Counted from the stretch's first letter, positions 8,077 through 18,298 are shown. The stretch: DNA of 64,000 nucleotides from Armatimonadota bacterium (GCA_030601885.1 JAUWAU010000023.1:28224-92223), one strand, 5' to 3'. Notes: a model not told the origin generated them from the sequence alone. Program-made: numbers and translations.

Positions 8077-10563
8077 ATGTCGAAATGCCTTCTGGCGCTC
8101 TCGTTCTGCGTCACTGCGGCGGCGGCCGCTGCCGCCCCGCCCGAACTTCCCGAATACACCAAACAGCGCTACGACGAACTGCGCCAGGTTGTTTGGGAGA
8201 CCAACCGCGATGTGTACTGCGCCCTGCTCGCCGTCGCCAGCGACGATCCGGCGACCGTCGCTGAAGGCGAGAAGATGATCCTGCATCGCATCGAGATCGA
8301 GCGCGCGCATATCGCCTTCATGAAGCTGGACATCGTGCTGGCGTATCGCCTGTTCAAGGACAAGCTCAGCCGTGAAGCGCAGGGGACGATCGCTCAGTTC
8401 ATCCGCGAAAGCATCGAGCCAGGCAGCGTTGAGTACGGCCGCCGCTTTGTGCATGCCAACGACAATTGGCCGTTCGCGGCGTGCTATATGATGATCGTCG
8501 GCGGCGAGGCCATCGGGCGCGACGACCTCGCCCAGGAGGGCATCCTGCGGCTGGAGACGTACCTGGACCTGTGCCGCCAGCTCGGCGTTGGCTCGGAGTA
8601 CAATAGTCCGACCTACAATCCGTTGAGCCTCGTCTGCGTGGAGGCCATCGGGGCGCTCTCGGAGAGCCTCCGTGCCCGCGTTGTAGCGCGGGTCATCGCC
8701 GAGCGGCTCTGGACGGAGATTGCCCTCCGCTACCACGCACCCTCATCGCAATTCGCCGCCCCGCACTCGCGCGCGTACATGCACGACACGCTGGGGGTTG
8801 GCTCGTCGTTGCGCTACGTAATGCACCCGCTGTTGCCCAATGGCGTCCTGCTCGATCGGGAGAGCTTCCCCGAGATAGAGCCCCGGCTTACGGTGGTGTC
8901 GGAGAACACCCTCATTCGCCACTTCTTCGACCCTCATCTGGTCGCCATCTGCGAGCGGAAGACGTTCCCCTACGTGGTCCAGGCGCGCAAGTACCGACCC
9001 TTCAAGCTGGTGGAGCCCGACACGTGGCCCGGCGGCTTCTTCGACACCATAACGTACATGACTGAGCGCTACGCCGTCGGCTCCGCGCAGCGTCCCTACG
9101 GCGACGGCAGTGGGAACACGGCCTTCCAGGTGCACTGGACGAAGGTGCCGCAGACAACGAAGCCCGGCGATACACATACGCTGTACCCGCGCTATCGAGT
9201 GAACGATGCCCTGCCTGTTCCCACCGAATCCGTCTTCCCCGAAAGCGGCTACATCCACCCACTGCAGCATCGGAACACGACGGTCATCCTGTATCGCCCC
9301 AAGCTGGCGCTCGATGGCACCATGAAAACCTTGTGCGCCAGCGCCTTGGTTCCCATGCCGACGCAACTGGATGCCGTGTACGTCGGCTTTCCGCCGAAGA
9401 AGGTCACCGGCTGGCCCATGTCGCTGAAGGAGCCTGCTTCGGTGTTCATCCAGGATGGCGATGTATACCTGGCCATCCATCCCCTCACCATCACGGATCG
9501 GGGGCGCCGGGAGGCCATGCGCCTCGAGCACGCGGCAAAGCACCTGATCGTCTCCTACTACAACCTGCAGGCCGATGCGGAGGCCACGTGGGACGAGGCC
9601 ACGTTCCTCGAGACCCGCAACGGATTCGTCGTCGAGGTGGGGGATGCCCGGGAGTTCGGCTCTTTCAACGACTTCGCGAGAACGGTGGGCACTCCGCGCC
9701 TCACCGATACGCTCCGCGATGGCGTTCGCACGGTATCGTACTCTCGCATGGGTCGGTCTATGGTGGTGAGTCAGCGCGTGGCGACTCAAGAGTACCTTGC
9801 GCGGACGTATGACGGGGAGGAGTACTCCGGCCCGCTCTTGCGCTCGCCACACACGGTCGCCTCGCTCGACGCCGCGGTGAAGCTGGCCGATGCGACGCTG
9901 ACCTCACGTCCCGGCGAGCCCAAGTGGCTGACCGTGGAGCCCACGACCGGCAGCTACGTGGTGCTGTATCCCTTCCGCTACCCTTTCCCGCTGCATCTCG
10001 CCACTCCGAAGGGGGAGCTGCACTGTGACGGATTCCGCATGGGCCGGATCGTCTATCAGCCCGGCGCGGAGACTCGGCTCGTCATAGACTGCGCGCGCGC
10101 GCCCAGACCGCTTCGGTTCACTGAACCCGAGGGCGCCTATACGGTCATCCTCAACGATGTGGATGTCACGGAGCAGGCCAGATCGGTGGAAGGCGGCTAT
10201 CTGGAGATTGCCTTGCCGGGAAACGACCGTCCCGATGCCATGCATGCAAGGTTGGAGCTGGATATCCGCCCGGCTTTTGAGCCGCTGCGGCGGGGAGAGA
10301 ATGCCAGCCTCTCTGCCACCGTCCGAAACCTCGGCGAACACGCCGCACGCGCGGTGATCGCCACGCCGTACTACCTCGGCTTTGCGCGGAACTACGGCAG
10401 CGGCGATCGCTATGCCCCCCGACTCGACCCTGGTGCTTCCGTTGACTTCCGTTGGGGTATCACCGGCAGCAGCTTGGGCGCATATTCAGGGGTCAGGATA
10501 GTGGCGACGGCCGAGAACGCGCCCCCCACGGTTGCCGAGGTGCAGTCGGTGCCGATCCCGTAG
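8077..10563 (+). CDS. Secreted protein with alpha/alpha-toroid-like N-half, putative polysaccharide lyase
   Basis: The start is taken at the ATG at 8077, which opens a clear signal peptide (MSKCLLALSF then an alanine-rich core ending AAAAA-PPE). Upstream in-frame codons do not look like protein. The 828-residue product is exported. The N-terminal half is helical with NDNWPFAACYMMIVGG and GSEYNSPTYNPLSL, patterns seen in heparinase/alginate-lyase-type toroid enzymes. The C-terminal half is beta-rich and ends in a CARDB-like sandwich (RGENASLSATVRNLGEHA). Catalytic residues cannot be named. It follows etfA by 112 bases and converges with the GH20-like gene. The role in glycan breakdown is inferred from fold impression and context. 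Confidence 0.72.
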   Translation: MSKCLLALSFCVTAAAAAAAPPELPEYTKQRYDELRQVVWETNRDVYCALLAVASDDPATVAEGEKMILHRIEIERAHIAFMKLDIVLAYRLFKDKLSREAQGTIAQFIRESIEPGSVEYGRRFVHANDNWPFAACYMMIVGGEAIGRDDLAQEGILRLETYLDLCRQLGVGSEYNSPTYNPLSLVCVEAIGALSESLRARVVARVIAERLWTEIALRYHAPSSQFAAPHSRAYMHDTLGVGSSLRYVMHPLLPNGVLLDRESFPEIEPRLTVVSENTLIRHFFDPHLVAICERKTFPYVVQARKYRPFKLVEPDTWPGGFFDTITYMTERYAVGSAQRPYGDGSGNTAFQVHWTKVPQTTKPGDTHTLYPRYRVNDALPVPTESVFPESGYIHPLQHRNTTVILYRPKLALDGTMKTLCASALVPMPTQLDAVYVGFPPKKVTGWPMSLKEPASVFIQDGDVYLAIHPLTITDRGRREAMRLEHAAKHLIVSYYNLQADAEATWDEATFLETRNGFVVEVGDAREFGSFNDFARTVGTPRLTDTLRDGVRTVSYSRMGRSMVVSQRVATQEYLARTYDGEEYSGPLLRSPHTVASLDAAVKLADATLTSRPGEPKWLTVEPTTGSYVVLYPFRYPFPLHLATPKGELHCDGFRMGRIVYQPGAETRLVIDCARAPRPLRFTEPEGAYTVILNDVDVTEQARSVEGGYLEIALPGNDRPDAMHARLELDIRPAFEPLRRGENASLSATVRNLGEHAARAVIATPYYLGFARNYGSGDRYAPRLDPGASVDFRWGITGSSLGAYSGVRIVATAENAPPTVAEVQSVPIP

Positions 10564-10602
10564 GCAAGCTGACGAGGGACACGGGTGCCGCCTGTCGGCC
10601 CC

Positions 10603-13395
10603 TCATATCGCTGCCACTCCGCTGATGGCGAACAGCGCGGCGCCCGGCGCGCTCGAGTCGTCCGGGAGAACCATGTCGATGGTGCGGATGACCTTGCCCG
10701 GATGCGGATTCACCCACTCGGCCGCGTAGATGATGACCCGTTGCCCCGACGCCGTCGTGCCGAGCCACGCCGGCCGGGCGCCGTACAGGAACCAGCCAAT
10801 CCGCATGTCCCCGGGCCCCACCGCCGACTGATCCAGCCACTCCATCGCCTCGATGCGGTAGTGGACGGCGAACTCCGCGCCGGCGCCATCCGCGTAACCA
10901 ATTCGGTACACGAAAGCCGGCTGCGTGGCACTGGCCTCTATCGATCCCGTCACAGCGTGAAGAAACACGAGGCTTGCCGCCCGCTTGTCGATGGCTATCC
11001 CCTTGACCTCCGACGGTAGCGACCTGTTCCCCCGTTGAGCGTTCTCGATCATCACGCACGACCGGCCGCCGTTGGCGTTTGGATCTATCAGTTGAAACAA
11101 CTGGCCACACAGTTCCGTCGGTCTCCGAGGTAACGCGCGGAGGTCGAGCCCCGGGCCCAGGTCGAGCCAGCCGCGGCCGTCGAACGGCTTCTCGTCCGTG
11201 GTGCTCCGGTTCGCGTGGACCCTTATGTCCACCGTGAAGCAATCGGTCGGTCGAGCGCGGCGCGAGGGGAGTTTGGTGTCCTGCACGATCTCCCGAACCA
11301 ACTCAAGTCCGTTGACCAGATGCGAGGCCATGTCTAGCGCGGATGCCTCGGGCGTCCGTGCACTCCACAACTCCTCCGCCGCCACGACGTAATCGAGGAA
11401 CTTGAAACGCCGCGCCATGTCTTCCAACGTCTGGGAGCCGTAGTTCGCCACCGTTGCACCGATGAAGTCCGCCCCGCGCTGCCCAGCCCACTTGGTGAAG
11501 TCGCATATCGCGAAGCTCGCATCGGTGTAGCCAACGTTCTGGATGATCTGCCTGTAGCCCTTGGACGCCAGGTACCGGTTGAGATTCGAGGAGTCCGGCT
11601 CGTCCTTCTTCCTCCGCCAAACGCCGTAGGACCAGTTCACCAGTGCGACGCGGTCTTTTGGCAATTGGTCAATGATTTCGTACATCGGGATCTGCGGCCC
11701 GCCCGGATACCCAGGCTCCTCGCCCTGGTGCTCCTTGAGGATGATCGTGGTCTGGTACATGTGAATGCGCCGGTGCGTCTTGCGGATGTGGTCGGAGCAC
11801 TTGTTCACCCAGTCAGCCATGAGCTGCACCGGGTCGTGATCGCAACAAAGCTCGCAGCAGCCCCACCGCGAGCCGTTGTACCACTGCAGTGGCTCGTCCA
11901 CGCCGCCAAAGAAATACTCGTCCGTGTAGATGGAGCAGACCTCGTTGACGGCTTGCCTGAAAACCTCGAAGTTCCTCGGCTGAAGCGGGCAGGCGTTCAC
12001 GCGGCTCATGCGACGGAGGATCTCGCCGGGGTAGCGCTTGAACTCGATCCTCCCGTCCTTGAGATAGGCCTCGCCGGGGCGAGCTTCGACGAGCGATGGA
12101 TCGCCGAGCTGCATGACCCACGTAGCCGGAGCAATGCCCCAGCCTCCGCTCGTTGCGAGCCCCAGGGATTCGTTGAACTCGATCGCGTCCTTCAGTTCCT
12201 CGGCGCTGATGGCCTTGCTGTACCCCGTCTTCCACGACTCGAAGTTGACCGCCTAGTACAGCCCCTCGTGCACCACGCGGTTGTATTTGAGCGCGGCGAG
12301 CGCGCGGATGTAGCGCTCGTTGAACGCCCCGTCCTCCCTGTTCGGCGGGACCTTGCGCACCGCGCGGAAAGCGAAATGCGGCCAGTCGCGTATCTCGCAG
12401 CAGGGAACGGTCCCGTCCTCGGCTATGATCTGCGCAAGAGTCCGGACCCCGTTCCTGAGGCCTGCTTCGTCGAAGCCGGTAAGCTCGATGCCGCCGGGCG
12501 TCACTATTAGCTCGTATCCCCCAGGTGCCTCCCACGGCGCCCCGGTCTCGCGCTTCCCGTCGAAGCTCTTGAAGCGGATCGCCGATTCATCGCGCTTGGT
12601 GAGGACATGCCCCGGCCTCAGTGTGAGCCGCGTGCGCAAGTTGCCTCCGGAGGCTTTGAGCTCTCGCGGTCGGGGCACGATCGCCGCGAGGCCATGGCGC
12701 AGCGTCACCTGCTTGACGGGCTTTGGCTCGGAGAGCGACGCCGGATCGTATGGGAGGAGGGGCTGGAGATCGCGGGACTCACCGGCGCGCACCGTGCGCC
12801 CCCAGATCTGGAGCTCAGCAAATCGCGGCTCGTGATTGCCGCGGACGTTAATGCGTAGATACCTCGCAATGCCGTTCACGCCGTGGAACAGCACGGCAAG
12901 ATAGCGCCCGCGTCTCCTGTCCTCCTCGGTGGGGAAGTCCTTCGGACCGTACGTCTCCACGGGCACAAACACCTCGCCGTCCTGCTGTCTCAGGTAAAGC
13001 GTCCCGCCGGTCAGTCTGTTGCCCTTGCAGCGGACCTCGACTCTGTCAAGGTAGTAGTCGGCCCCCAGGTCAAGCACGATGTCTCGGCCAAGGCTGCCGA
13101 ACTCACGGTCGTCCCACTCAAGAAGCGTGTCCTCGTCTCCGTCGGTGAGAGCGCCTTGCGAGAAAGGCACATCTCTCTGCGGAGGGCCCTCAGGCCATCC
13201 GGGCGTAATGAGACCGGGCATGAGGATGGAGTAAGTGCCGTCAACGCCGGCGTTGTCCGCATCCCGCGGCGCGTTGCCGGTGAGGCATTTGAGCCCCGGC
13301 GTCTGCGACGACGTCGTTGACACTATGGCGGCGAGCGCCAGCGCGACGGAGATCGGCAGTGAGAGTCGTCCAAGCGCCTGATGCGGGGAGTGCAT
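10603..13395 (-). pseudogene. GH20-like beta-N-acetylhexosaminidase split by an in-frame amber codon
   Basis: Read on the minus strand from the ATG at 13395 (GGCGGAG ribosome site, signal peptide MHSPHQALGRLSLPISVALA). The frame encodes an F5/8-type discoidin domain (~50-200), a GH20 domain-2 alpha/beta unit (ending FDEAGLRNGVRTLAQII, CCEIRDWPHFAFRAV) and the start of the GH20 barrel. A TAG at 12255-12253 (codon 381) interrupts it. The same frame then continues without further stops to 10603, including FFGGVDEP, the expected site of the catalytic Asp-Glu pair, and a C-terminal beta domain. Homology runs smoothly across the TAG, and a C-to-T change of CAG would create it. Alternatives are a recent nonsense mutation, an assembly error, or readthrough. 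As read, translation would stop before the active site. Confidence 0.8.
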
Positions 13396-13552
13396 GACAA
13401 CTCCGCCCTCGAAGCATCGACCGGATTCAGATCTCCCAGGTGCTCTCTCTGGCCCCGAACTGTTGCGAGAAGGGGCGTGCGAGCCCTGTCGCAGTGCCCC
13501 GGCTCGATCTGGAGGAGCAAGGCGGTCAGTGCCTGGCTGTTTGCCGTCGGCA

Positions 13553-15700
13553 CTAGCTCGCGCGCGTGATGCGATAGTACAGCCGATAGCTGCCCGTATC
13601 GCCGGAGTTGTAGAAATGTAGGCTGCGGGCATAGCTGCCGCCCGGCGGCACCAGGCGTTGTAAGTCATGATACGACAGGTACAGCTCTTCCGTTCCCAGG
13701 TGGTCTGGATCGCCACCGAACCAGGACGCGATGGCGCCGATCACCTGCTTCATGAACCACGCCACGGCCTCGATCACCGCTGCCAGTGGCAGCCCGCCGC
13801 TGAGGCTCGCCAGGCCTGCGGCCACATGTCCCATGAAGCCTACGAAGTCCTGCATCGCGTGCACGTCCCCCAAGTCCCACTCATACAACTGTGTCACCAG
13901 AAACATCCCATACTTGATTTCCCCCCAACTACCGTCGATGCGGAAGATGTTCCGATCGGCCGCTTTGTAGTCCTTGAGGTCGCCATCGTCAAATCCGCCG
14001 TATTCGTCTGTATTCTTGGTCCACACATCTCCGTCGGCCGTCACCGTCCAGAAGGTCACAATCTCGTCACTGCCCCACCACTCAGGATTGGACTCGTCCA
14101 CGCATTTGATCCGCTCGAATACTATCCGGTATCGTGGGGTGCCAACGGTGTAGGCGATGGCGTCGCTCACTGGCGTGCGGGAAATGGCGACCTGGAACAT
14201 GTAATTGCCGGCAATCAGGCTCGCAGGCAACTGGACTCGCAGTTGGGTACTGCTGCTGGTGGCCTGCGCCTTCTCCACCCACAGCCTCGGCTCGGCGAGA
14301 TCCAAGAGTTCCATGCGCACGTAGTGATCATTGCGCGGCTGAAAGTTCCGACCGCTGATAACCACCCACTGTGATGGCTCCTGCCGCGGGGGCGATATGC
14401 TGGTGATCTCAGGCGTGGGCGCGGGCGGCTCCTTGATCCGAAGGGGCACCAGGTTGGTAGCATGAGATTCCATGATCGCTCCCGGACGGAGCTGCCGGCG
14501 CACATCGGCCCGCAGTGATGCACTGAGGCCGAGCGATCGCACCGGGCTGGTGCGCCGGACCGCTGCCGAGCGCGTCCGCCTGGCTGGCGTCGCTGGAGCA
14601 GCCGGTTGCGCATCGCTCGTCGTCTCCATGGGGCGCGAGACCACCACTTTTAGCTGCCACCACTCGGGCGCAATATTGGTGGGCAGCCGAAAGGTCAGCC
14701 GGGTGCTGGTGGCGCTTTGTGGCTGGAGCCTGAAAGACGGCACCAGAGCGCTTAACGACAGTATCTGGACTGAGTTCTGATTGGCGTCGGTTGAGAACGC
14801 CCGGCCGACTATCGTGAGCTGCTGGCCGGGGCTATAGCCCTGCGTGCCGGCACTCGGCTCCAACCGATCGATTCTCGGCCGCAGATCCGGCCGCAAGGTT
14901 GCGGCCGCTGCCACTTTTGCCTGTGCAGGCGTCCGTATGGCGGCTACTCCCGTGCTCTTCAGCGCATCTGCCACATGCGTGGCCGTCACTGGGGCCAGCG
15001 GTCTCATCCTCACCGCCGTCGGCGTAAACGCCTTGGCCCTCACGTTGCTGGGGACGGCCTTCATGTCTCGCACGAACGACGTCAGCAGTTGCCGGCTCAC
15101 TCCCGGGTACTTCGCCAGTCCCTCTTCGAAAATCCGATCCAGCTCGTTCTTGTCCCGCACATTGCCCAAGTGACGCTCGGCCAATTGTGCGATGATCGGG
15201 AGGAACGCGTCCCTGGCCTCGGATCGGGCGAGCGCTGCTTGTAGGCGACCCGTGTCGGTGACCGTGGGCTTAAACACCTTGCGGGCGCCGCCGGCCAGGA
15301 TGGCCAATTGCCCCGATGTCTGGACCACGCCTTGCTTTGGCCCGACGGTCACCGTGTAGGTCTGACCTTTGGTGCCCTGGAAGCCCACTCCGACGGGCGG
15401 CACGCCGGCTTGTACCGCGGGCCGACTCAGCCCTGGAGCCGCCACGCTGACTTGGATGGCGGCCTTGGAAGTCCATGTTGCGGCGGCCGTATACGCGTTC
15501 GAGTCGGGCGCGACGAAGTTGTAGGTGAACTTCGGCTGAGCCCGCGAAAGGCGAAACGAGACTTCCATCGGGCCCGCGGGCACCGTCGCCACGCGGCGCG
15601 CCGGTCGCATGACGGGCCGACGACTGAACTGTGCCTGTCCCGCAGTAGCGCCAACGAAGAAGCACACCAGGATCGTGAGCACTCGTGTCCAACAACGCAT
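13553..15700 (-). CDS. Secreted IPT/TIG-domain protein
   Basis: The start is the ATG at 15700, preceded by GGAGGTG and opening a signal peptide (MRCWTRVLTILVCFFVGATAG-QAQ). Of the 715 residues, the region after ~290 holds two IPT/TIG-like immunoglobulin folds. Each begins with a typical IxxxxP-G-Q/V-V/T-I-x-G segment (RIDRLEPSAGTQGYSPGQQ; EITSISPPRQEPSQ with WVVISGRNF). The last ~200 residues form a separate domain with two aspartate-rich turns (VTADGDVW, GGFDDGDLKD) and a hydrophobic helix pair around LASLSGGLPLAAVIEAV. The function is unknown; surface adhesion or extracellular binding is likely from the IPT folds. It is transcribed divergently from the CsgG-family gene, sharing a ~330-base control region. 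Confidence 0.78.
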   Translation of the reverse strand: MRCWTRVLTILVCFFVGATAGQAQFSRRPVMRPARRVATVPAGPMEVSFRLSRAQPKFTYNFVAPDSNAYTAAATWTSKAAIQVSVAAPGLSRPAVQAGVPPVGVGFQGTKGQTYTVTVGPKQGVVQTSGQLAILAGGARKVFKPTVTDTGRLQAALARSEARDAFLPIIAQLAERHLGNVRDKNELDRIFEEGLAKYPGVSRQLLTSFVRDMKAVPSNVRAKAFTPTAVRMRPLAPVTATHVADALKSTGVAAIRTPAQAKVAAAATLRPDLRPRIDRLEPSAGTQGYSPGQQLTIVGRAFSTDANQNSVQILSLSALVPSFRLQPQSATSTRLTFRLPTNIAPEWWQLKVVVSRPMETTSDAQPAAPATPARRTRSAAVRRTSPVRSLGLSASLRADVRRQLRPGAIMESHATNLVPLRIKEPPAPTPEITSISPPRQEPSQWVVISGRNFQPRNDHYVRMELLDLAEPRLWVEKAQATSSSTQLRVQLPASLIAGNYMFQVAISRTPVSDAIAYTVGTPRYRIVFERIKCVDESNPEWWGSDEIVTFWTVTADGDVWTKNTDEYGGFDDGDLKDYKAADRNIFRIDGSWGEIKYGMFLVTQLYEWDLGDVHAMQDFVGFMGHVAAGLASLSGGLPLAAVIEAVAWFMKQVIGAIASWFGGDPDHLGTEELYLSYHDLQRLVPPGGSYARSLHFYNSGDTGSYRLYYRITRAS

Positions 15701-15908
15701 CACTACACCTCCGACGCTAGGGGTCTCACTGGTTTCAGTGGGAGGCATTCCGCGCCGCGCCCCCTCATCCTTCCCGCGCCGTGATACTTTGTTGCGATGC
15801 TGGGAGATTTTCTCTGAAAGCGTGCGGATGGGCGCGGAGAGCATTCCAGGCCCGAGGATCAGCACGAGCGCGCTGATGTCCGTGTACTCCTCCGGCCGGC
15901 AGCACGTT

Positions 15909-15938
15909 TTGCTGCAACAGGGCATTCTAGGTTATAAT
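15909..15938 (+). promoter_or_regulatory. Sigma70-type promoter upstream of the csgG-like gene
   Basis: TTGCTG (15909-15914) and a perfect TATAAT (15933-15938) are separated by 18 bases and point toward the CsgG-family gene starting at 16033, giving a leader of roughly 90 bases. It lies inside the 332-base divergent region (15701-16032) that also must hold the promoter of the IPT/TIG gene on the other strand, which I could not locate. Confidence 0.6.
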
Positions 15939-16032
15939 GCAGCAGATGACGACGACATGGACCGGGCCTCACGCGCTGCGGACGCGACGAGCCGTGCGTG
16001 AGCGCTCGCCGTCAGAAGGAGTGACCCATCCC

Positions 16033-17097
16033 ATGAAAACGAGGAGCGCTACCGGCATACGAGTAGCAGCCGCTGTTGCGGCTGTAACCCTCGCAATACT
16101 GCCGGCACAAGTCCTGATGGCCCAGGACCAGCCGATCGAGCAGCAGCCTCTGCCAGAGCCGGTAGAGACTGTCGCCCCTGAGGCTGAAAAGCCCACGGGG
16201 CCTCTGCCCGGCCAAACGCGTATTGCAGTGGTGGCCTTCGAATCACCGCCCCAGGTAGACACCGAGTATCAGGTGGGGCCGGGGCTGGCGGATATGCTCA
16301 TCACCGCTCTGGTGAATCAGCATCGCTTCTGGGTTATCGAGCGCACCCGACTCGAAGATGTACTGATTGAACAGGATCTCGGGCTGGAAGGGATACTGGA
16401 TGCGGCCGGCGCCGCCAAGGCCGGCCAGGTGCTGGGGGTGCAGTACTTGATCATGGGCAAGGTGACCAACTTCGGCTTTCGCGGTCGGGAGGCGGCTGTG
16501 GGCGCCGCTGTGGGGGGCATTCTGAGCAAACTCGGGGGCCTGAGTGGCCGGAAGCGCAAGGCGCAGGTTGCCATTGACGTTCGCATGGTGGCCGCTGAAG
16601 GCGGGCGCATCGTTCTCTCCAAGAAGGCCTCAGGCGAGTCCAGTGAAGGCGGCGGGTTCGCCCTGGGTGGTGATCCCAGCGAATTGATCGGGCTCGCCCA
16701 TGTACAGTCTGAAGAGTTCGAGAATTCAATGATCGGCCGCGCCTGTCGCAAAGCCATTGACGAAGTGGTGAAAGTGGTGGTGGACTACTTCCCCTTCGCG
16801 TGCCGCGTCGCGACAGTGGCCAACGGAAACGTATACCTGGACGCGGGCAAGTTCCAGGGGCTAACGCCCGGTATGACGCTGCGGGTGCTTCGCGAGAAGC
16901 CGGTGACGGATAGCAAGGGGACCGTGGTATTTGTGGAGACCACCGAACTGGGCACCATCACGATCGTTGCGGTCACGAATGATAGGGCCAAGGCCAAGGC
17001 AGACCTGGGAGCTGGCAGCATCCAGGAGGGCGACAAGGTGATGATGCTCAAGAAGGCGGCGGCGAAGCAGGAAGGAAAGAAGAAAGGGCGTCGATAG
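16033..17097 (+). CDS. CsgG/HfaB family outer-membrane assembly protein
   Basis: 354 residues from the ATG at 16033 (AAGGAG at 16016-16021). It has a signal peptide (TGIRVAAAVAAVTLAILPA) without a lipobox cysteine, so unlike E. coli CsgG it is probably not a lipoprotein. The CsgG core is clear: IAVVAFESPP, GLADMLITALV, RFWVIERTRLEDVLIEQDL, LGVQYLIMGKVT. A glycine/alanine-rich insertion (GREAAVGAAVGGILSKLGG) sits where the CsgG pore-forming hairpins lie. A C-terminal basic domain ends KQEGKKKGRR. Family members export curli or anchor adhesins, or act as periplasmic accessory proteins. The divergent secreted IPT/TIG gene is a candidate partner (inference only). Confidence 0.85.
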   Translation: MKTRSATGIRVAAAVAAVTLAILPAQVLMAQDQPIEQQPLPEPVETVAPEAEKPTGPLPGQTRIAVVAFESPPQVDTEYQVGPGLADMLITALVNQHRFWVIERTRLEDVLIEQDLGLEGILDAAGAAKAGQVLGVQYLIMGKVTNFGFRGREAAVGAAVGGILSKLGGLSGRKRKAQVAIDVRMVAAEGGRIVLSKKASGESSEGGGFALGGDPSELIGLAHVQSEEFENSMIGRACRKAIDEVVKVVVDYFPFACRVATVANGNVYLDAGKFQGLTPGMTLRVLREKPVTDSKGTVVFVETTELGTITIVAVTNDRAKAKADLGAGSIQEGDKVMMLKKAAAKQEGKKKGRR

Positions 17098-17108
17098 GCC
17101 AACCGTGG

Positions 17109-18143
17109 TCACCGGGGCAAGTTGTCGTCCGGGTGGAAGTCGGTTGACAGCCACCCTTCGCGCCGAAAGAGGAAGTCCTCGTTCTCGTACATCATCGGCG
17201 CCACGGCAACGGCCGCGAGGCGGAAATCTCCGCACAGCGTAAGCTCCAGCACGCCACTGTTTGCGTGCCCGACGATGGCCCAGGATCCATACTCCCCCGC
17301 CGCGACGCGGGGCATTGTGCGCACCTCGTCCCGCCCGGGCGAGACCTCGCACGGCCCGATGGCGCGCTCCGGCGATCCCACGAGAAGACTGACCAGATAG
17401 TACCCCTCGCGCTCCGTCCGCAGTCGCAGGACCGGGCCATCCTTGGCCGCTGCCTCGCGTGGCCACGCGCCTTCGGCACGAACTGGAGCCGTCTCCGCGA
17501 ATCGCGCGTCGGATTCCAGCCTGAGCAGCGACGGATCCGCCCAGCTCGCCACCGCATTCGTCTCCGGGTGCCCGAGCGCACAGGTGGCGTAACCCCCGAC
17601 ATCACGCTCTCCAACGTTGACACGCAGCACGGGCACGTTCGGCTGGGTCCAGCGGTTGCTTCTCAGCGGATGTACCTGCTCGACCGGAATGTCCAATGCG
17701 CGGCAAATGATGAGCTTGAACTCGTGCAACCCGCCCAAGTGCGTCTTCCCCTCGCCCGAGTGCAGACGGTAGCCATCCCCTTCACGCAGGAGACTCCACG
17801 TGGCGGTCGTCTTGGTGAGGCCGTCGGCGCCGATCCAGAGCCCACGGACGGTGAGGTCGATATCGAGTGCCCCTCCTGGCAAATGCGCCCGCATGTACCG
17901 CAGGTCTCGAAGCTGCGTAATGCCCTTGGGGCCGAGACGCCCGACGAGGATGCGGCCGAAGGCCCAGCAGAAGTAGGCGGACGGCTCGGTGAGGTCGAGC
18001 TTAGCCCATGCCGGTTTGCTGTAAGCCTCGGACAGCGCCGTACGCGACTTCAGCGTCGCATAGATGCTGGGGTGGCTCAAGAACGGAACGGCGTTCACCT
18101 CGGTGCCCACCGTGTCGCAGACGGGCGTGCGCGATCCGGCCAC
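17109..18143 (-). CDS. Conserved hypothetical protein with C-terminal beta-sandwich
   Basis: 344 residues. The start is a GTG at 18143 supported by a strong GAGGAGGT on the minus strand nine bases upstream; that site lies inside the preceding small gene, so the two overlap by 49 bases and are probably coupled. No signal peptide or membrane segment is seen. The N-terminal half has an aromatic segment (AYFCWAFGRILVGRLG). The C-terminal ~120 residues look like a jelly-roll domain (GYYLVSLLVGSPERAIGP, SGVLELTLCGDFRLAAVAV, then YENEDFLFRREGW). I do not recognise the family. It converges with the csgG-like gene with only 11 bases between stops. Confidence 0.6.
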   Translation of the reverse strand: MAGSRTPVCDTVGTEVNAVPFLSHPSIYATLKSRTALSEAYSKPAWAKLDLTEPSAYFCWAFGRILVGRLGPKGITQLRDLRYMRAHLPGGALDIDLTVRGLWIGADGLTKTTATWSLLREGDGYRLHSGEGKTHLGGLHEFKLIICRALDIPVEQVHPLRSNRWTQPNVPVLRVNVGERDVGGYATCALGHPETNAVASWADPSLLRLESDARFAETAPVRAEGAWPREAAAKDGPVLRLRTEREGYYLVSLLVGSPERAIGPCEVSPGRDEVRTMPRVAAGEYGSWAIVGHANSGVLELTLCGDFRLAAVAVAPMMYENEDFLFRREGWLSTDFHPDDNLPR

Positions 18144-18298
18144 GCGCTGAATACCTCCTCAGCCCGGTCAACGAAATCATCGAAGTCGCCAGCCACGGCA
18201 AGCGCGGCATATTGCTCAATGGCCGCTGCCGCTGCGTCCTGGTCGCCACTGGCCAACTCGTCCAGTAGGTTCTTCGCGAGTTGCTGCCGCTCGTCCAT
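18095..18298 (-). CDS. Small acidic helical protein, unknown
   Basis: 67 residues starting MDERQQLAKNLLDELASGDQ, with a GGGAAGGGA-type ribosome site just before the ATG at 18298. The first ~50 residues are acidic and predicted helical (DAAAAAIEQYAALAVAGDFDDF). The last ~15 are basic, where the frame overlaps the start of the 344-residue gene. It resembles no family I know; its size, charge and tight overlap suggest an accessory or regulatory partner of the downstream protein. It could also be a spurious frame, though the downstream gene's ribosome site lying within it favours a real leader gene. Confidence 0.45.
   Translation of the reverse strand: MDERQQLAKNLLDELASGDQDAAAAAIEQYAALAVAGDFDDFVDRAEEVFSAWPDRARPSATRWAPR

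Noticed and set aside
12253-12255. Amber codon as a pyrrolysine site
   Set aside because: GH20 enzymes have no known pyrrolysine, no pyl genes are present, and TAG is used as a normal stop in many genes here.
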